Assembly: GCA_036872755.1 (NCBI GenBank)
Contig: JAVHNS010000005.1
Span: 1,054,001 to 1,118,000 of the forward strand
DNA length: 64,000 nucleotides
Reading direction: 5' to 3'
Source: Orbilia blumenaviensis
Lineage: Eukaryota; Ascomycota; Orbiliomycetes; Orbiliales; Orbiliaceae
The notes beneath the pieces are model-generated. The model was not told the origin of the DNA. It did no database searches and worked only from the letters and a program-made list of their open reading frames with translations. Both the position numbers and the translations under genes were made by a program. Shown here in pieces: positions 23,318-37,289 of this stretch. Position 1 is the first letter of the stretch. Each line of letters starts with the position of its first letter.

Positions 23318-25678
23318 CCAAAACGAAAATGCAAGAATCCACAAATTATAGAACTAGATCGCTTCGACATCCATTCTGTGCATGAAGCCTGGGCGAAAAT
23401 TTTTTTTTGTTGGAGGCGAGGAAATCCCTCAGATCTTTATCAGGCCCGCGGGCTGTGGCCGATTTTCGAGTCAAAATGTATGAGGTTTATTCAAATTATC
23501 GGTCACTGTTCGGCATACCGAAAGCGGCCGGATGTGTTGATAGGAACTTTCGGCCCCGCCTCGGATATAGGGACATTGTTTACATTCCCAATTACACAAT
23601 CATTCAAACGTCCTAGGGCCAGTCCGGCATTGAGATATTATACCGAAGATTGGTGATGGGCGGGGTCCTTCGCTGACATCATGAGAATGGAAGAATTGCC
23701 TGTGAACTTTTAGGAAAAACGTTTGCAGCACTTGCATTAGAAGTACACTTTTTCTTAGGATGTTGGATCGCCTGCCAAACTCCTAGTAAATACCTAGTAC
23801 GTCAATGTGACTATGCTCAAGGATTCTTTTCTGATTCGGACATCGTCTCCTAAATTGAGTCCCATCTCCGAGCTCTTGCTCAAGGTCCCAGGTAAGTTCA
23901 GGTTTTATAGGCGGCAGGTTTCACAAGTTGGCTCGCCCCCTTGCCCACGTGAGGCCACAATTCAAGAGCCCAGATACGTATTTTGTCTTGAATGCTAAAA
24001 AAAAATACTAATGTACATAGATACTCCCCGACACTTCCTCACCAGCCAAAAAAAAGTAAAAGCAAAATCTGCTCTCCACTGGGCCAAGGGGGTGTTTGGG
24101 ACAGCCTCCCAGCTTTCGGCCTGCTCGAGTGGGGCAAGTTCCGGTGTCCCGACTTGGATTACCGATGTCCCATGCCCTTTCCTAGAGAATTTCCCCTTCA
24201 ATTTCACATGTGTACCGTCATGCTGCAGAGAATAATAAATGATTACGTTAGTTTGAACAGCTGCTCAGCAGCATGACAGGATTCGTATTTCATATGAAAA
24301 TTAGCATTTCCTCCACTGATTCGACAGGGTAGATTCATATGCGAGAGATTGGGATGGAGCTAAAATACAGTCGCCAGCCCCTACAAGAACGGTTTACAGC
24401 GGCCACGCGACAGGGACGACCTGAAGCAAGCTATCAATTGGGATACTGGAAAAACCGTATAGTTAGCCGCCAGAAGATTTGAATATACATTTTGTTGATC
24501 CCAAGCGGTGGTCCAAGCCCGGTTTGTTATACATGTGGAGCACAATACCGCTGGGTCAGAGGCAAGTACATATTATTGGAGGTCAGCTCGACGGCCTATT
24601 GCGTATATAATATATTATCGTGGATTTTCGACATTTGTTCGCACAGTTTTCCTTTATTTTGCAAATGTATAGGTACTTAACTACGTCTAAGCCATTTAGA
24701 TCGTGTATCGGCTGAAGATTTCGGTACTCAGTTTTGGGAGGTTTTGAGAGCTTGGCGCGACCAAATGGAGTGGCGTTGAGGCAAGCCAGAAATTGTCGAT
24801 ACATGAGCACCAGGCCTTCGTGAAAATTTCAGTTCCATCCATGCCTGCACTACCGCATCAAGGGAGGGCGGTGGTTGAGCTAACCCCAGGGCCCTGTAGA
24901 TACATATTAGATCATGGGCTTGGCATGGAATGTGAGCACAAGCTAACAGTGCACCTTTATCGACCGAGTCAGGATCCTGTGCGGATTGCGAAGGGAGAGC
25001 TACCTCGTGGCCACCCACTGCAAGGTCTTCGCTTTATTACGCACGAACCGTGTCAACTGGTATGAAAGAAGCAATGATAGCTTGGTTGTAGACGCAGTCC
25101 ATTGGTGCGCTATTTCCCCATAATCTGGCTCCATGTTTCCTTCCCGAGATCCTTGTTGAAGTTTCGAACTAGAAGTGCCATGGCAGCAAATTAAAATGGA
25201 GCGATTTTCACATTTTAGCGGCAGGTTTAGACATTTGGGAGATGCTGGCTTGTGCCTGCCTTCGGATACTTTCCCTGAACGGAGCAGGCGTGAGGCCCAG
25301 CTTAGGTCATCTAAGTTGACATTCCAAGAACGAACTGTGCTAAAAGTGGATCTTTGAGTCGGCTTTAAACTTTGGGCGGCTGGTTTATTATCAAGCTGCT
25401 CCCCGGATTTTTTTCTCCAGCTGTTGCTGAAACCTTCCTTCTCTATCGACTCTTAGAATCTGGGGAATGTGTACTATCTGGGATATTTCACTCTGGTGTT
25501 ATTCGATATACTAACACTTTATTCTTTACTATCTCCAATATTTTACGTTTATGATAATCCAATCTTCTCGACAGCTTCGCTCTTGACCTCCTCACCATTT
25601 GGATTTATTTCCCTTCGCCCGACCTCACAACACAACATAGAATTTACTTTAGATTGATAGAATTGCTTCGTAAAAAAG

Positions 25679-28667
25679 ATGGCTGGCGAAGCTGCAGTTA
25701 TGGAAAAGACCGATATATCTTCGAAGGATTCCAGTGCTCCAGTAGTTGCTGGTGTCAAGAGGTCTGCCCCTGCCGCCGGCATGAATGCAAGCGGGCGTCC
25801 TATCAAGCGTCGCGCTTCCAAGGCCTGCCAATGTTGCCGTGCTAGGAAGGTTCGGTGTAATGTTGTAGAACACGGTGCTCCTTGCACAAACTGTAGACTC
25901 GACAACGTCGACTGCATTATCACGGAGAGCAAAAGAAGATCGTAAGTTTCCATACTTTTAATCAATCTCCCTTCGGGATCTTCCCCAGATTCCCCATGTT
26001 TTATCCCCTAAAAAAATTCTTCTCAGATCTAACTAACCTCTTTCAAAAAGAAATGCTGCAGCGGATAAGCCCGGGAAGGCGAAGAAAAAGGCACAGGTTG
26101 TCGTCCAGCCTGTTTCTCCAAGCTCCAGCTCCCACGAGGATGTTTGTGAAGACAGGGAAGAGCATATCCCGACTTTTACATGTATGTGTGGCGTGTCCGT
26201 CGTACGATTTTTCTAGATCCTGTGGTTAATCCGGCCGTCTAGACCCGACCCAGACCCTCGAGACCATCGATGAGAATGGCAGAGAGAGACGCAAGTCTTC
26301 AGTGGCTCAATTCGCTAGCCAAGCTACCTACAATCGAATGATCTCGCAACAACCATCACCCTCTACTACAACATCATCGACTTCCCGCCCAATCAGGATC
26401 CCTAGTTATGAGATTCTCACGAAGGATTTACCTTCGTACATCAAGCCGACTCCTACCAGAATTAGCCCCGATGATGTCGACTATCTTGTACGAAAGGGTG
26501 CCACATCAATCCCATTGGAACCTTTTCGACAGGAACTTGTGGATTGCTATTTTAATTATGTTCACCCCTTTATGCCACTCATTGAAGAATCAGACTGGAG
26601 GAAAACAACGGCGAGAAGTTGGGAAGGCTTTGATCCGACACGACATAAAGATGAACGAATTAGTCTTTTATTGTTTCAAGCAGTACTTTTCGCTGGCTCG
26701 GCGTTTGTCAAAATGGAAAGCCTTCGCGCTGCTGGCTATACATCTAGAAAAAGCGCCCGAAAGGCCTTTTTCCAGCGAACGAGGATGCTGTACGATTTTG
26801 ACTGGGAGCAAGATAGAATTTCGTTGATTCAGGCGCTATTGCTCATGACCTACTGGTATGAGACTCCTGATGACCAAAAGGACACATGGCACTGGATGGG
26901 GGTTGCAATCTCTCTTTCGCATACTGTCGGTCTTCACAGAAACCCAGTTAACTCAAGTCTCAGCCCACGCCGACAAAAACTGTGGAAAAGAATTTGGTGG
27001 AGTTGTTTCATGCGAGACCGACTTGTTGCACTAGGAATGCGGCGGCCTACCCGGATCAAGGATGAGGACTGTGATGTCCCAATGCTTACCCTTGAGGATT
27101 TCGGATTCTGCGGTGATCGAGATGAACTTTCTGAAGTCTTGTTTGGTGGCGATGTTGAGGACCAAAGAAAACGACGCAGACAAAGAACATTGGCCCTCCT
27201 ATGTATTGAAAAGGCAAAACTATGCGCGCTGATCGGACAAGTCCTCACAGTCCAGTATTCGGTGCTCAATACCCCAGCATCGAAGGACGGCGTGATCGAT
27301 ACAACAAAAAACTTAATGCTCCTGCACCCAAAGAAAACTGATGTGGAAGTTTGTGAAGTCAAACTTTGTGACGAGCAGCTCAATGATTGGCAGCGGAAAC
27401 TTACGAGTGAAGCATATTGGCGACCTGCCAGCAGTTTGCTCGACGATATGGACCCGTGCATTCTTCTTCATCGAAATCTACTCCACATGGTCTACTTGTA
27501 AGTTTCTTAAATATTGGACCATTTCTATTTGGTTACTAATACATTTCCAGTACTACTGTGAGCGCTCTCCATCGCCCGCAAGTTTTACCATCTGCTCCAG
27601 CACCCTGGCCCGCTCGGAATCGTGCGCCTGAACTGCAGGAAATTTCGCGAAAGAAAGTCCGTCACGCTGCTCACGAAATTACACGCCTCGCCGAGGAACT
27701 TATTGAATACGACCTCGTAAGATACCTTCCAACAGTTGGCGTCACTGTTATGCTCCCTGCTGTCATAATCCATCTTCTGGATGTCAAGTCGTCCTCCGCC
27801 GTGACTCGCGAGCTATCTCTTCAGGGTTTCGGCCTCTGCATGCAAGTCATGCAAGGTCTCCGCGAGAACTACGCCGCTGCGGATTTTGCAACACATTTCT
27901 TAGAAGCCGCGGTCAAGAAGGCCAATATCCAAATCGTTGTCCCGACCCGGCAGCGATTCCCTACTGCAGACGATGCGATGAGAGCTTTGAACCGACAACG
28001 AGCTCTCTTAGTCAAACGGGGTGTTCAGATCATGCAGGATAATCTATATGTGCCAAGGAGCGAGGGCATTCTTGGCCATGTAGACATGGGTGTCGCAGTT
28101 AGTGTAGGCCCTGAAACGCCGAGGGAGGACGCGGAGATGGCAGAGCCCGAGGAGCGTCTGGACCACAATCACCTCAGAGAAAGGATTGCAGCTTTCTTGA
28201 ACGAGGAAGCCGATATTGCTCGAGAGGAGAACCCAATCGTCAGTGGTCAAGTACCCGACAAGGCCATTGCTGATGCCCACCCGATGAACATCGATCTCAA
28301 TGAACTATTACTAAAGGATCCAGATACTGAGTTGGCGCTTGAGAGCTTTTCTCCAAGATCCTCTATTGAGTCTCATAAACAATTCTCTGGGAGCGAACTT
28401 AGTGAAAACGTCCTGGACAACATCGATAGTTTGTTCGTGGACGAAAATAACGATCCGTTCCTGGGATCATACGATGGTCATCACGGGATGGGCGAGGGCA
28501 CAGACTTCACTTTAGAGTTAAGTCTTATGAGCGGGGTTGTGGATAACGGCGGAATGGACCTGCTAGCTACTGATATGGATGCAGTAGGGGATGCTTCCGC
28601 TGAGGGTACGACCAAGTTGATGGACAGCGTCGAATTCGACTTTGACAAGGTAATGGAAGGGCTGTAG
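25679..28667 (+). CDS. CTF1/Far-like Zn2Cys6 transcription activator
   Basis: Exons 25679-25941, 26051-26181, 26243-27497 and 27551-28667 give 921 residues with all phases consistent. The N-terminal binuclear zinc cluster is canonical: Cys50-x2-Cys53-x6-Cys60-x8-Cys69-x2-Cys72-x6-Cys79 within KRRASKACQCCRARKVRC. After a linker comes the segment IPSYEILTKDLPSYIKP, typical of cutinase transcription factor 1 and FarA/FarB proteins, and then the fungal-specific middle homology region (WHWMGVAISLSHTVGLHRNP; LWKRIWWSCFMRDRLVALGMRRP). The C terminus is acidic and likely activating. Family members respond to fatty acids or cutin monomers and induce esterases, lipases and beta-oxidation genes. The next gene is a secreted esterase, 4.3 kb away. 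The specific target set is inference. Confidence 0.88.
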
Positions 28668-31600
28668 TTGGGGATAACTTGCCTCGGAATATGCATATGC
28701 ATGCTGCAAACAAACGGGGCCTTTTTATGCAGTTTTTATGAGCATGATGCTCTCATCGCTCTATCATATTATGGTTTTTTTTTTTTCATTACGGGTCGAT
28801 TAAAATTAGCGTGTGCACTTAAGGAGCATTCTGTTTTTTGTTCCTTCCCTTTTTTCAACGTATGTATGATACCCATGCTTGGGCCACAGAAAAGCATTTG
28901 TCATTTTGGTGGTACCGCAAGCAGATTAAGCTTCTGGGCCACAGCTTGTTCACTACCGGGCGTTATTAGTGTGCACGAAAACTATAAAAACAATAGAAAT
29001 CGAATTATTTAATTTGTCAGATAACCAAGTTGCCCTCGAATTTGAATGTCTCCAACCGAAATATTCAGCCGCTTTAGCTCTAAAATATGATCTGTGCTCT
29101 ACCCGGTAAATTTTCGCGGACGACTACCGGCTACCCCACAGTCCAGTTGCACAATTACTCAGACGGCAGGAGCCCTGCCACGTTTACCCCATCAGACGAC
29201 CACTAGGTTAGCCTATATCTCGGTTCTGTTTCTGCAGGATAAAGTGAATCTAGCGGGGCCCGGGCTGGAGATCCAGCAAGGATGGCTGTCTTTAACTTTC
29301 GGCAGGTCGTGGAGCCGGACTCGCCGATGAGGCAGCCTGTCTATATCGGAGAATATTATTTGGTATTTAAGCGATATCGATACCATCATAACGAGTAATT
29401 GCTTATGCTAAGGCCATATTGTTGGGATTTTGTTTTCGTGCTCTCGTATCCACATATATCCCTCGCGCCTTGGGTGTGGGGTGAACTTCATTGAGCGGTA
29501 AAGAAATGTACACCCGATCGAAGCATATACAGAACCTGGGGCATCATGGGCAGGTTATAACTATATTAAAATTACGCCCTGAACCGATTAGTCATCTCAA
29601 TTTCAACTGCCATACAAGACGGTTTGATACTCAGTCCATAAACAACTGTCGACATATCAACCCCGCGACGCCCAGATGCGCATATAGCATTCTTCCCTCA
29701 GTTTTTAAGAACAGCATGCGACCTATGTACATTTACCGGTGCCCCGGCTTAAGTTTCGGGTGTTCCCTCCCCATATACCCCAGGAATTTAGTCCCAATCT
29801 TAAAAAATCTTGGCATTGGTACACTCCGAGATACCGAGGCATCTCATTATCATCCCCGCATGGCTGCATCGTTTCGAGGGGTTGGGTGTGGGGAGCTGCA
29901 TAGAAGCCGAGGCAGTTACCTTTTCGGGTAATAGATGGGTCCGGCTGACCAATCAAATTTCTTCTTCGTCATGGTAAAGACAACACAAATTTAATTTCTT
30001 CTTCTATTTGGTAATGACGAGTATTTCCGATTCAAACAAGATAAGCTCGGAATGAGCCATTAGAGAAACCTAGCTTTTCAAAAGTTTATTCAGGAGTTGG
30101 AATCCTGATATCGGTTATATTAAAATATTCTTGGCCTCCAATTAAAGATGTAGGTTCAGGCGTATCGCTGAAACTTCAACACAGGCCAGCTCGAGAGCCT
30201 CTCCTGCCGTAATTTAGCCATGACCTGTACATGTTTGATGGTGACAGGGCTAATGTGAAACTATTAAACGATGGAGGATTAAAAACCTGAGGGGTACAAG
30301 GTGATAGGCTTAATGACATGTATATAGACCCTTGCCTTTGCATCGGCATCTACATATATGTAACTAGCAACTTTGTTGTATTTTCATCATGACAACACCG
30401 GAGACTACTGGCTATGTCACGCCATACGGGTATGGAGATCGCTTGGCATTCTAGACGGCAAGTTGGTCGTCTGACTATGAGGCTCAAATCATATCATGAA
30501 GTTAGTGCTCATCTCTACGCCCCCGGGCCATGGCTGTGAAGACTAATATGGCTAGACTATCCATTTGTGCTTGTTCAGGATCTGCTAGTCTGCAAGTGGG
30601 GCACATGGCGACGTCGTTGCATAAAAGCCTTGGTATCCTCTTTTATGCAAGGGGAACCGTAACTGCATGTATGATCTCTAACAGGAAGGAGTTTTGCCAG
30701 ACGCTCTTCCTATATCTAGTGCCTCGGCAACTGGCAATAAGCCGGTCGGTGTAGGCCTCGTCAGGCCTGGAAAAGCTAATGTATGTGTGATCTGGTACCT
30801 ACATGCCTCCTGGAGACTAAATCATATAGCCGGCTTGGTTTTATTTTCTTTTCTTTTCACCGGCGTTTGCGTGGTTTCCAATATATATACCGAGATATTG
30901 GTCGCGACAAGGGTGGAAGGGTTTCGGCATATATAATAGCTAGTGTTAATATTGGTAAGTTATTGTACCGCTCTAGGGCTATGAACAGCAAAAGAAAAAA
31001 TAATATTGAATGATTTGGTAAGATATTTGAGCAGCGGAGCAAGCAGTGTCGCCGACACCGGTACTACCGTCTCGTCTGCCTGGCCCTATCGATGCATATA
31101 TCCGGGCGTTTGCCAGTCGAATACCAGTGGGCTCTACACCTAGCATTCGAGTTGAGTTCGCGGCCGCAGGCTGAGGGATTGAGGTCGCGATTGAATTATA
31201 CATTTGTGAGGCCTTTAGTCCCAATTTCTCGAGCAAGGGGCCATGTCTATGCAACGGGGGACCGGGAAAAACTTTCGGAACATGTTGTAGATTTGGCTAC
31301 AAGGTCATTGCGTTCATACGGCATGTCTACGCAACTTTGACAGATATTACGACTCAAGAGTATTAAAAAGCAACATGGGGGAAGATTGTATTTTCTGTTA
31401 TAGAACTCTTGGTACCCATGGGTGTAGCTATGATCAATGTATACTGTGAAGATGAGAAGAGCGGCCTCCGGGTCATGCTATAAGACGGCTATTCGATAAT
31501 AGCTATACCCGAGTTCTATCTGTCAACATTTTTTTTGATGTATAATTTATATCTGATCTGCCTATTTCGAAATTCCGCGGATCCGATAAGTCAATTACTG

Positions 31601-33011
31601 GCCAGCCGGGGGGGGGGGAAACTAGGATCAAATTTTGTTATGCGGTAAACAACGGCAATACGCACCTATGGACGAGAGACCAATCCGTAATATACCACAA
31701 GGTTGATTATAGGCCCACCCGTGTATCACCAAAGTTGCTGCGCCATTGTCTGTTGCGAGCCTAAGGTTTGTTAATATTATAATATTCGGCTTCGCTTGTC
31801 AGTATACTGACGTGTACTGACCATACTGACGTATACTGACTGTACTGACGACGCCCCTTAGAACCTAGCCGTGTCGCCAATATAAATGCTGTCATATGTA
31901 TATGATAACTTGCGTATATTAATGAGACTAATATAAGCTTAATCTCATGGGATCTGCCCTTTTCGCCTTACCAACATTGTGAATGCTCCCGCAGCCATGC
32001 ATTAATTCTCAATTTCTAATTTACTAGGCAATACTACATTTTTTCTTTCCAGTTTTTTTTTGCCACACAATAAAAATGATAAAAGCTTCACTTCAATCTG
32101 TCTGCGGTTTAAAGGTTTCCATTGCAATGGGATTTGCAGAAACCATAATATATAAATTGAAATTGAATTAATTCAAGAGCCGCTTTCACAGGCCTGCCGG
32201 CTGCCGGCGCGGATGCCGCATAAAATACCGATCTTCACGATCGGGATCGGCATGCCGACTGTTGGCAGCTAAGCCTTGCGCCCGTGGCGACCGCTGATTG
32301 CCTAGAATCGCCCGGCCATTTTGAGATGACCCACGATAGTCAATAACGTTAATCTCGGGAGCTCAACTCATGAGCCCCTGCATACACCAAGACCGCATCG
32401 CCACTTTGATATTGATATTTCCACGGAATCTTCGGGCCCTCTAATGCCCTAGAGAAAGCATCCTATATTGGAAAAGTGAGCAGCTATCATAGTGAATTCG
32501 TCTAGCTAAGGTTGATCATGGCTCAGATCATGCTTCCAAGGAGTCGCAAACACGCAAGCCCCGCACTTACATAAACTGATATCATAGAAATTCCTAGTTA
32601 CTTAATAAAATAAAAATCTGGAAACATGTTATGAAGTTCTTACTACCTTCAAATTCACCAATTGAATAGTTCTAGACTCTGAGCTCTAAGTTAGTAGTCT
32701 ACCATATACGTGTAACACCGACACTACATGACATCACAGAAACGTTATACAAGCAAATTGCGTACAACACAGCGTAATCAATACTTCAACGGGCCGTGGG
32801 TGATATTCTAAAGTACGTTGTCAAGGAATGCGGACCAACCGGATTTGAACATCGAAGGCTGCTTCCACGATTTTGAAAGGAATCGCCTCCACTGTACGCC
32901 ACAAAGCCTATAAATATAGGATGGTACGACCTCAAGACTTCTCGATCGGTGTTAATATCTATCAGCTCAATAGAAAGCTAAAGTTTGATTTAGAGATAAG
33001 TCCTGTCAACG
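28668..33011. other. Gene-poor stretch between regulator and esterase
   Basis: No supported gene in 4.3 kb. Contains a T-run near 28768-28779, an 11-G run at about 31608-31618 and the TACTGAC repeat described separately. Open frames such as 29491-29931 start at non-ATG codons or lack motifs. Confidence 0.45.
31798..31849. repeat. TACTGAC tandem repeat with perfect palindrome
   Basis: Five copies of TACTGAC at 31805, 31815, 31824, 31834 and 31843 (spacing 9-10 bases), the first forming half of a perfect 14-base palindrome, GTCAGTATACTGAC, at 31798-31811. The near-helical-turn spacing looks like a protein-binding array, but a decayed minisatellite is equally possible. Confidence 0.8.
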
Positions 33012-34998
33012 ATGGCCATGAACTTCAAAGGATTTCTTTTTTTTATTGCCCCTATCATTTCAGGGAGTTATGGAAGCATTCTCGAGGCACGACTTGATGG
33101 TGGGATAGTGAGGGGCGACTTTTGTAGTGGCTCCGATTCCAGTTCCCAGTTCCTTGGAATTCCTTACGCGATTCCACCTGTTGGCCAACGACGTTGGGAA
33201 GCTCCATCACCGTTTAACTCGACGTTTGGATCCGAAAACGGGGTATTGAACGCGACACGCCATCCCGCCGTTTGTCATCAGTTCGGTCCAGGCGAAGCCA
33301 TAGAGCCTGGCCCGTACGACGAAGATTGGTAAGATTCTTGGTGAGAGTCATAGAAATGACTGAGATTTGGCGTTTATTATAGTATAGGCATTGCTAATGT
33401 ATGATTGGTACGATGATAGCTTGTACCTCAATGTATGGGTCCCAGAGGGTGTGAATAGCCGCGATTCTCCAAGTTTACCAGTGAAGGTTTGGATCCACGG
33501 AGGTGCAAATATCGGTGGCAGCATAGCGAATCCACAATATAATGGCTGCAAGCTTTCCGAAGAAGGTTCCATCGTGGTCAGTATCGCTTACAGGCTTGGG
33601 CCACTCGGTTTTCTTGCACTTGAAAGCGCTGGAATTTCCGGGAATTTCGGGATCCAAGACATCCTGCTCGGGCTGCAGTGGGTCCAGGACAACATTGGAA
33701 AGTTCGGAGGCGATAAAAACAAAGTATTGCTATTTGGACAGTCCGCTGGAGCTTGGAACTGCTGGATAATTAGCACTTTGCCAAGTGCTCCTAATCTCAT
33801 GCGGGCAGTTGCTATGCAGAGTGGCGGAGGGGTGGATTTTCAAACCAATTCATCAGCTCAGCTAGGCGGGGCTGCCTTTGCGAGGAATGCAAACTGCAGT
33901 ACTACAGATGTGAGTTTTACTGAAGGACCATCCTAGGTATCTTTATATGGTCTCGGCGGGCGAACATCCTCCAGGTTCCTAACAGGATGCATTTGACAGA
34001 TTACATGTTTGAGACGGCTTACGCCTAAGCAACTCAACGATGTTTATTCGGTACCTGGGAGTCCTGCCCTCACAGGATACAACATCAATCGCCCCAGTGT
34101 TCAGCCTTTTATTGATGGAAAGGTTATTCCTATGCAGCCATCACAAGTGGGCTCCCGAGTTCCTGCCGTATTCAGCACCACTTCGGAGGAAGGAGCCTTT
34201 TTCGTTGTCTTAACGGAGCCAGACCCTACGAATATTAACGAAGAGGGATTTAACAATTTTTTAAGAAGTGAATTCGGCCCTCTCTCGGATTTGGTCAATG
34301 CTAAATACCCCATTTCTGATTTTGAAGGGCTCCCGATGCCCAAGTTTTCCCGCGCATCCCAAATAATCACCGACTATGCGTGGAAATGCCCTGCTTACCG
34401 GGGGCTCACCAGAACTGCGGAGAGAGGTGTTCCGGCATGGACCTACATTTTTGACCATGTACTGACATGCCCATTCGCAGAGAGTCTGACGCCAACGATT
34501 CGGGACCTGATGGGGGCTGGTCATGGTTTTGATATTCCGTATACCTTTGCGCATACGGATGAACTGCCCCTTCCTAACGGCAACTGTTCCCTCAACGAAG
34601 AAGAGGAGCGTACTAGTGACATAATAGTGGACGCTTGGAGCTCCCTTGCAACTACTGGAAACGCCTCGACTAGCGATTTCGAGTGGCCCTCTTTCACAAA
34701 CGGGAGCTATATGGGGTTATCCATCGGCCGAAATTCAACCGAGATAACCTCATTTACCTCAAACTACAGCATCTGCATATTCTGGAATCAGATAAACGCT
34801 CTCTTACTTGAAGCTGCAAACACAAATAGTACTAATGTTACAGCCGAAATTCCATCAAACCCGACAATCACAGATGGGTCACTTGGTTCCGCGATACCCA
34901 CCCAAACCCAACCAAGTGAAGGGTCTTTGGTGGATGTAGGAATGATTACAGTCTCAATTGCACTCTTGATCGGGTCCCTGCTCATCGGAACCCTCTAG
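33012..34998 (+). CDS. Secreted type-B carboxylesterase, likely GPI-anchored
   Basis: Exons 33012-33328, 33420-33909 and 34000-34998 give 601 residues. Residues 1-22 form a signal peptide (FKGFLFFIAPIISGSYG). Type-B carboxylesterase/lipase landmarks follow in order: FLGIPYAIPPVGQRRW, the spliced EDCLYLNVWVPEG, WIHGGAN (oxyanion hole) and the nucleophile elbow FGQSAGA with Ser about residue 214. A later acidic residue in TTSEEGAFF and a His in GAGHGFDIPY are candidates to complete the triad. The C terminus is Ser/Thr-rich and ends in a hydrophobic segment (ITVSIALLIGSLLIGTL) typical of a GPI-anchoring signal. Many NxS/T sites fit a glycoprotein. It would hydrolyse carboxylic esters at the cell surface; substrate unknown. 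Confidence 0.87.
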
Positions 34999-37289
34999 AG
35001 CTATCTCGCCAAGGTTTCTTGTAGGTAGGAATTGATAGTTTTGCATAGAGATGGGTGCAAGTAACTTCGCTTCGGACAGTGGATTCTCACAAAATCATAT
35101 CCCGCCGCGTCATGTACTTTCATACCTCTTTTGAGTTTTGTCCTGTGCCCAAACATTCCGCACAAGGGCCATGCTTTTTTACCATACAGATTTTCGGTCA
35201 ACTGGGGGTGACTCGAGAGCTCCTAAGCGGACTTGGGAAATTATAGTTTCTTTATATCAGCCACGAAATAGACTTCAACTGTAGAAACCCTCTACTACAC
35301 CTTCTAAGGTTGAGGGGGAAAGGCATCTACCCGTGATAAAGGGCACCCAGGCACTGTTTAAACAAATATTCCGCCGTTTCTGTATCCTTGCATTTGTAGA
35401 TATGTAGACCGCTTTCACCCCGTAGGAGAACATCTACCTCTTTTAGCTGTACTCGGGTAATTAGCTCTAAATCTTGCATTAAAAACAAAAGCTTTAGGTT
35501 TAAATAGCAGGCTACGGAGCTGATATTTTTATTTCGATTGAGGAGCGTAAGGATTCTCGGTATCATTTTAGGCATCTGAAAATCTCAGAGGGAAGGATAG
35601 AGAATCTCTCTGATGTGTCCTCATTTGCTACTAAGATATTAGGAATACTTCCCACGGGCTAATTGTCGGAACCGAAAGATCTAGAGATGTTGAATGTCTA
35701 AATTGGACGAGGTGTCGTCCAAGGTATGATCTATGGAACATAGTAACCATCGAAACCGAGCTATAATATATCGGGAAGAGGTTTGGACTGGCGGACCTGC
35801 ATTAGGCCCAAGAACCTGGAGTGATAAATTCGATATTGTTGGTTGATGGATAAGAAGACACCCGAGAACACCCTTGTCTAGCACGATATCAAAGCACCAG
35901 CTACTCAAACGCCAGCAGGCAAAGACAAGCTATTGTTGCCACAGACTTAGGGCTACTGGGGTCGGTCCGTGGTCTTTACGTAAAACCTTTGAGAGTTCCT
36001 TTTGCAACATAACATTTACCAGCAATACGAGCGCTATTGCCCCAATCCAACGTGGTACTATATTGCTCGGGCTTATCCAATATACACACTAGGTACTCAA
36101 AGCTTTACGTATTGCTCAAATATTGCTCATCGGGTTAGATTTTGGGTCAGATACGTGGGTTAGCGCTATAGCTGCCAGAGTTGAATATTGAGCCATATAG
36201 GAAACTCGAGTGTTTTTATATATGAAAGGCATCGGCCACGCTGCCTCGTTTTGGGGCTGATCAAAGGGCTGCAGAGCCTGGAAATCTTTTCTATAGAGCT
36301 AAGCTAGCTTATTTCGATTTCTACGTTTCTATCTACAAATGGATCTATGAGACGCCGAAAGTGTTTACAGCTAAGGCCGAGGTTTCGCTGACCGCTGTGT
36401 TGGGCGTTGTGATGCTTTGTTGTTGTGGACTTCGTTTCAACGCGGTGCGACGCATATGCTCTTTATCTTCCGGCCTATTCGCCCTTACAATGTGGTTACT
36501 CCGCACGGGTCGTTTCCACTCCTCGAATGTCAAGGTTTTGAGAACAGTCTTCTTGTGGTCTATTAATCAAATGCAGGCTTGATAGCGTAGAGATGATATT
36601 ATATGTCCCACTGGGTCGAGTATAATTATAGGTCTACTTGATGATTACGAAACATATATGACTCTACCGCTTCGCTTCTTCTGCCCAAAGTTATAAACGC
36701 CAAAGAATACTAATCAAGAAATGCAACCTTCTGTTGCAATATTGGGACGCGGCCGCGAGACATACTAGACCAACCCAGCCCGCTTTCCAGGAAAGACTCA
36801 TCGGAAATTCAAGGTATGAATTGCTACGGCATAACAGGCGTGCCAAGACATTAATATGGATTGGGAAGAGTCACAACAGGCAGCCGGGGATTCGCACTGA
36901 CGGGCCCCTGACACGTAACTGGAGTTTGCGTTTGGGTTGCCTGTTGATTCGCCTCGACGATGAGTTGATCGATCAGCAATATATCTAGATTCGAGCCCGC
37001 ATTACTATAAAGTCGATAGCCAGAGCTGCAGAGTCGCTCCTCATACCATTCGATTATAGGGGTTTAAACGTTTTCTTTCGTCCAGGATTGCATACATTGC
37101 CTGGGTGTTCGCGTCGCGATACAACCAAGAGGTAGCGCCAAGCCTCACCTTCAAATACAACAATCCCCAACGCAGATTTCAGTTCTCGGCACCAAGGTTC
37201 ACATCCAATTTAAACTGGCCTCCAACTCGTCCACAAAAATCTGAAAGGCTCACCTTGGAAAGATCAATCAGCACAATCCGGATTATACA
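34999..37289. other. Intergenic, no gene supported
   Basis: About 2.3 kb with only short motif-free frames. The last 200 bases are pyrimidine/CA-rich and probably the leader of the F-box-like gene. Confidence 0.5.

Larger units (their letters stand above)
17509..25678. other. Long gene-poor stretch
   Basis: About 8 kb with no gene supported. Base composition is AT-rich with many TATA/CTAG runs and short homopolymers. Open frames are short and lack motifs; the longest is noted separately at 21727-22293. No terminal repeats, transposase or reverse-transcriptase motif was recognised. The final few hundred bases precede the CTF1/Far-like gene and should contain its promoter and leader. Confidence 0.45.

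Noticed and set aside
24793..25065. 90-codon frame upstream of the CTF1/Far-like gene
   Set aside because: No motif and an equally long antisense frame; no splice link to the downstream gene.
17509..25678. Possible decayed transposon in the gene-poor stretch
   Set aside because: No long terminal repeats, inverted repeats or transposase/polymerase motifs were seen; a homology search would be decisive.
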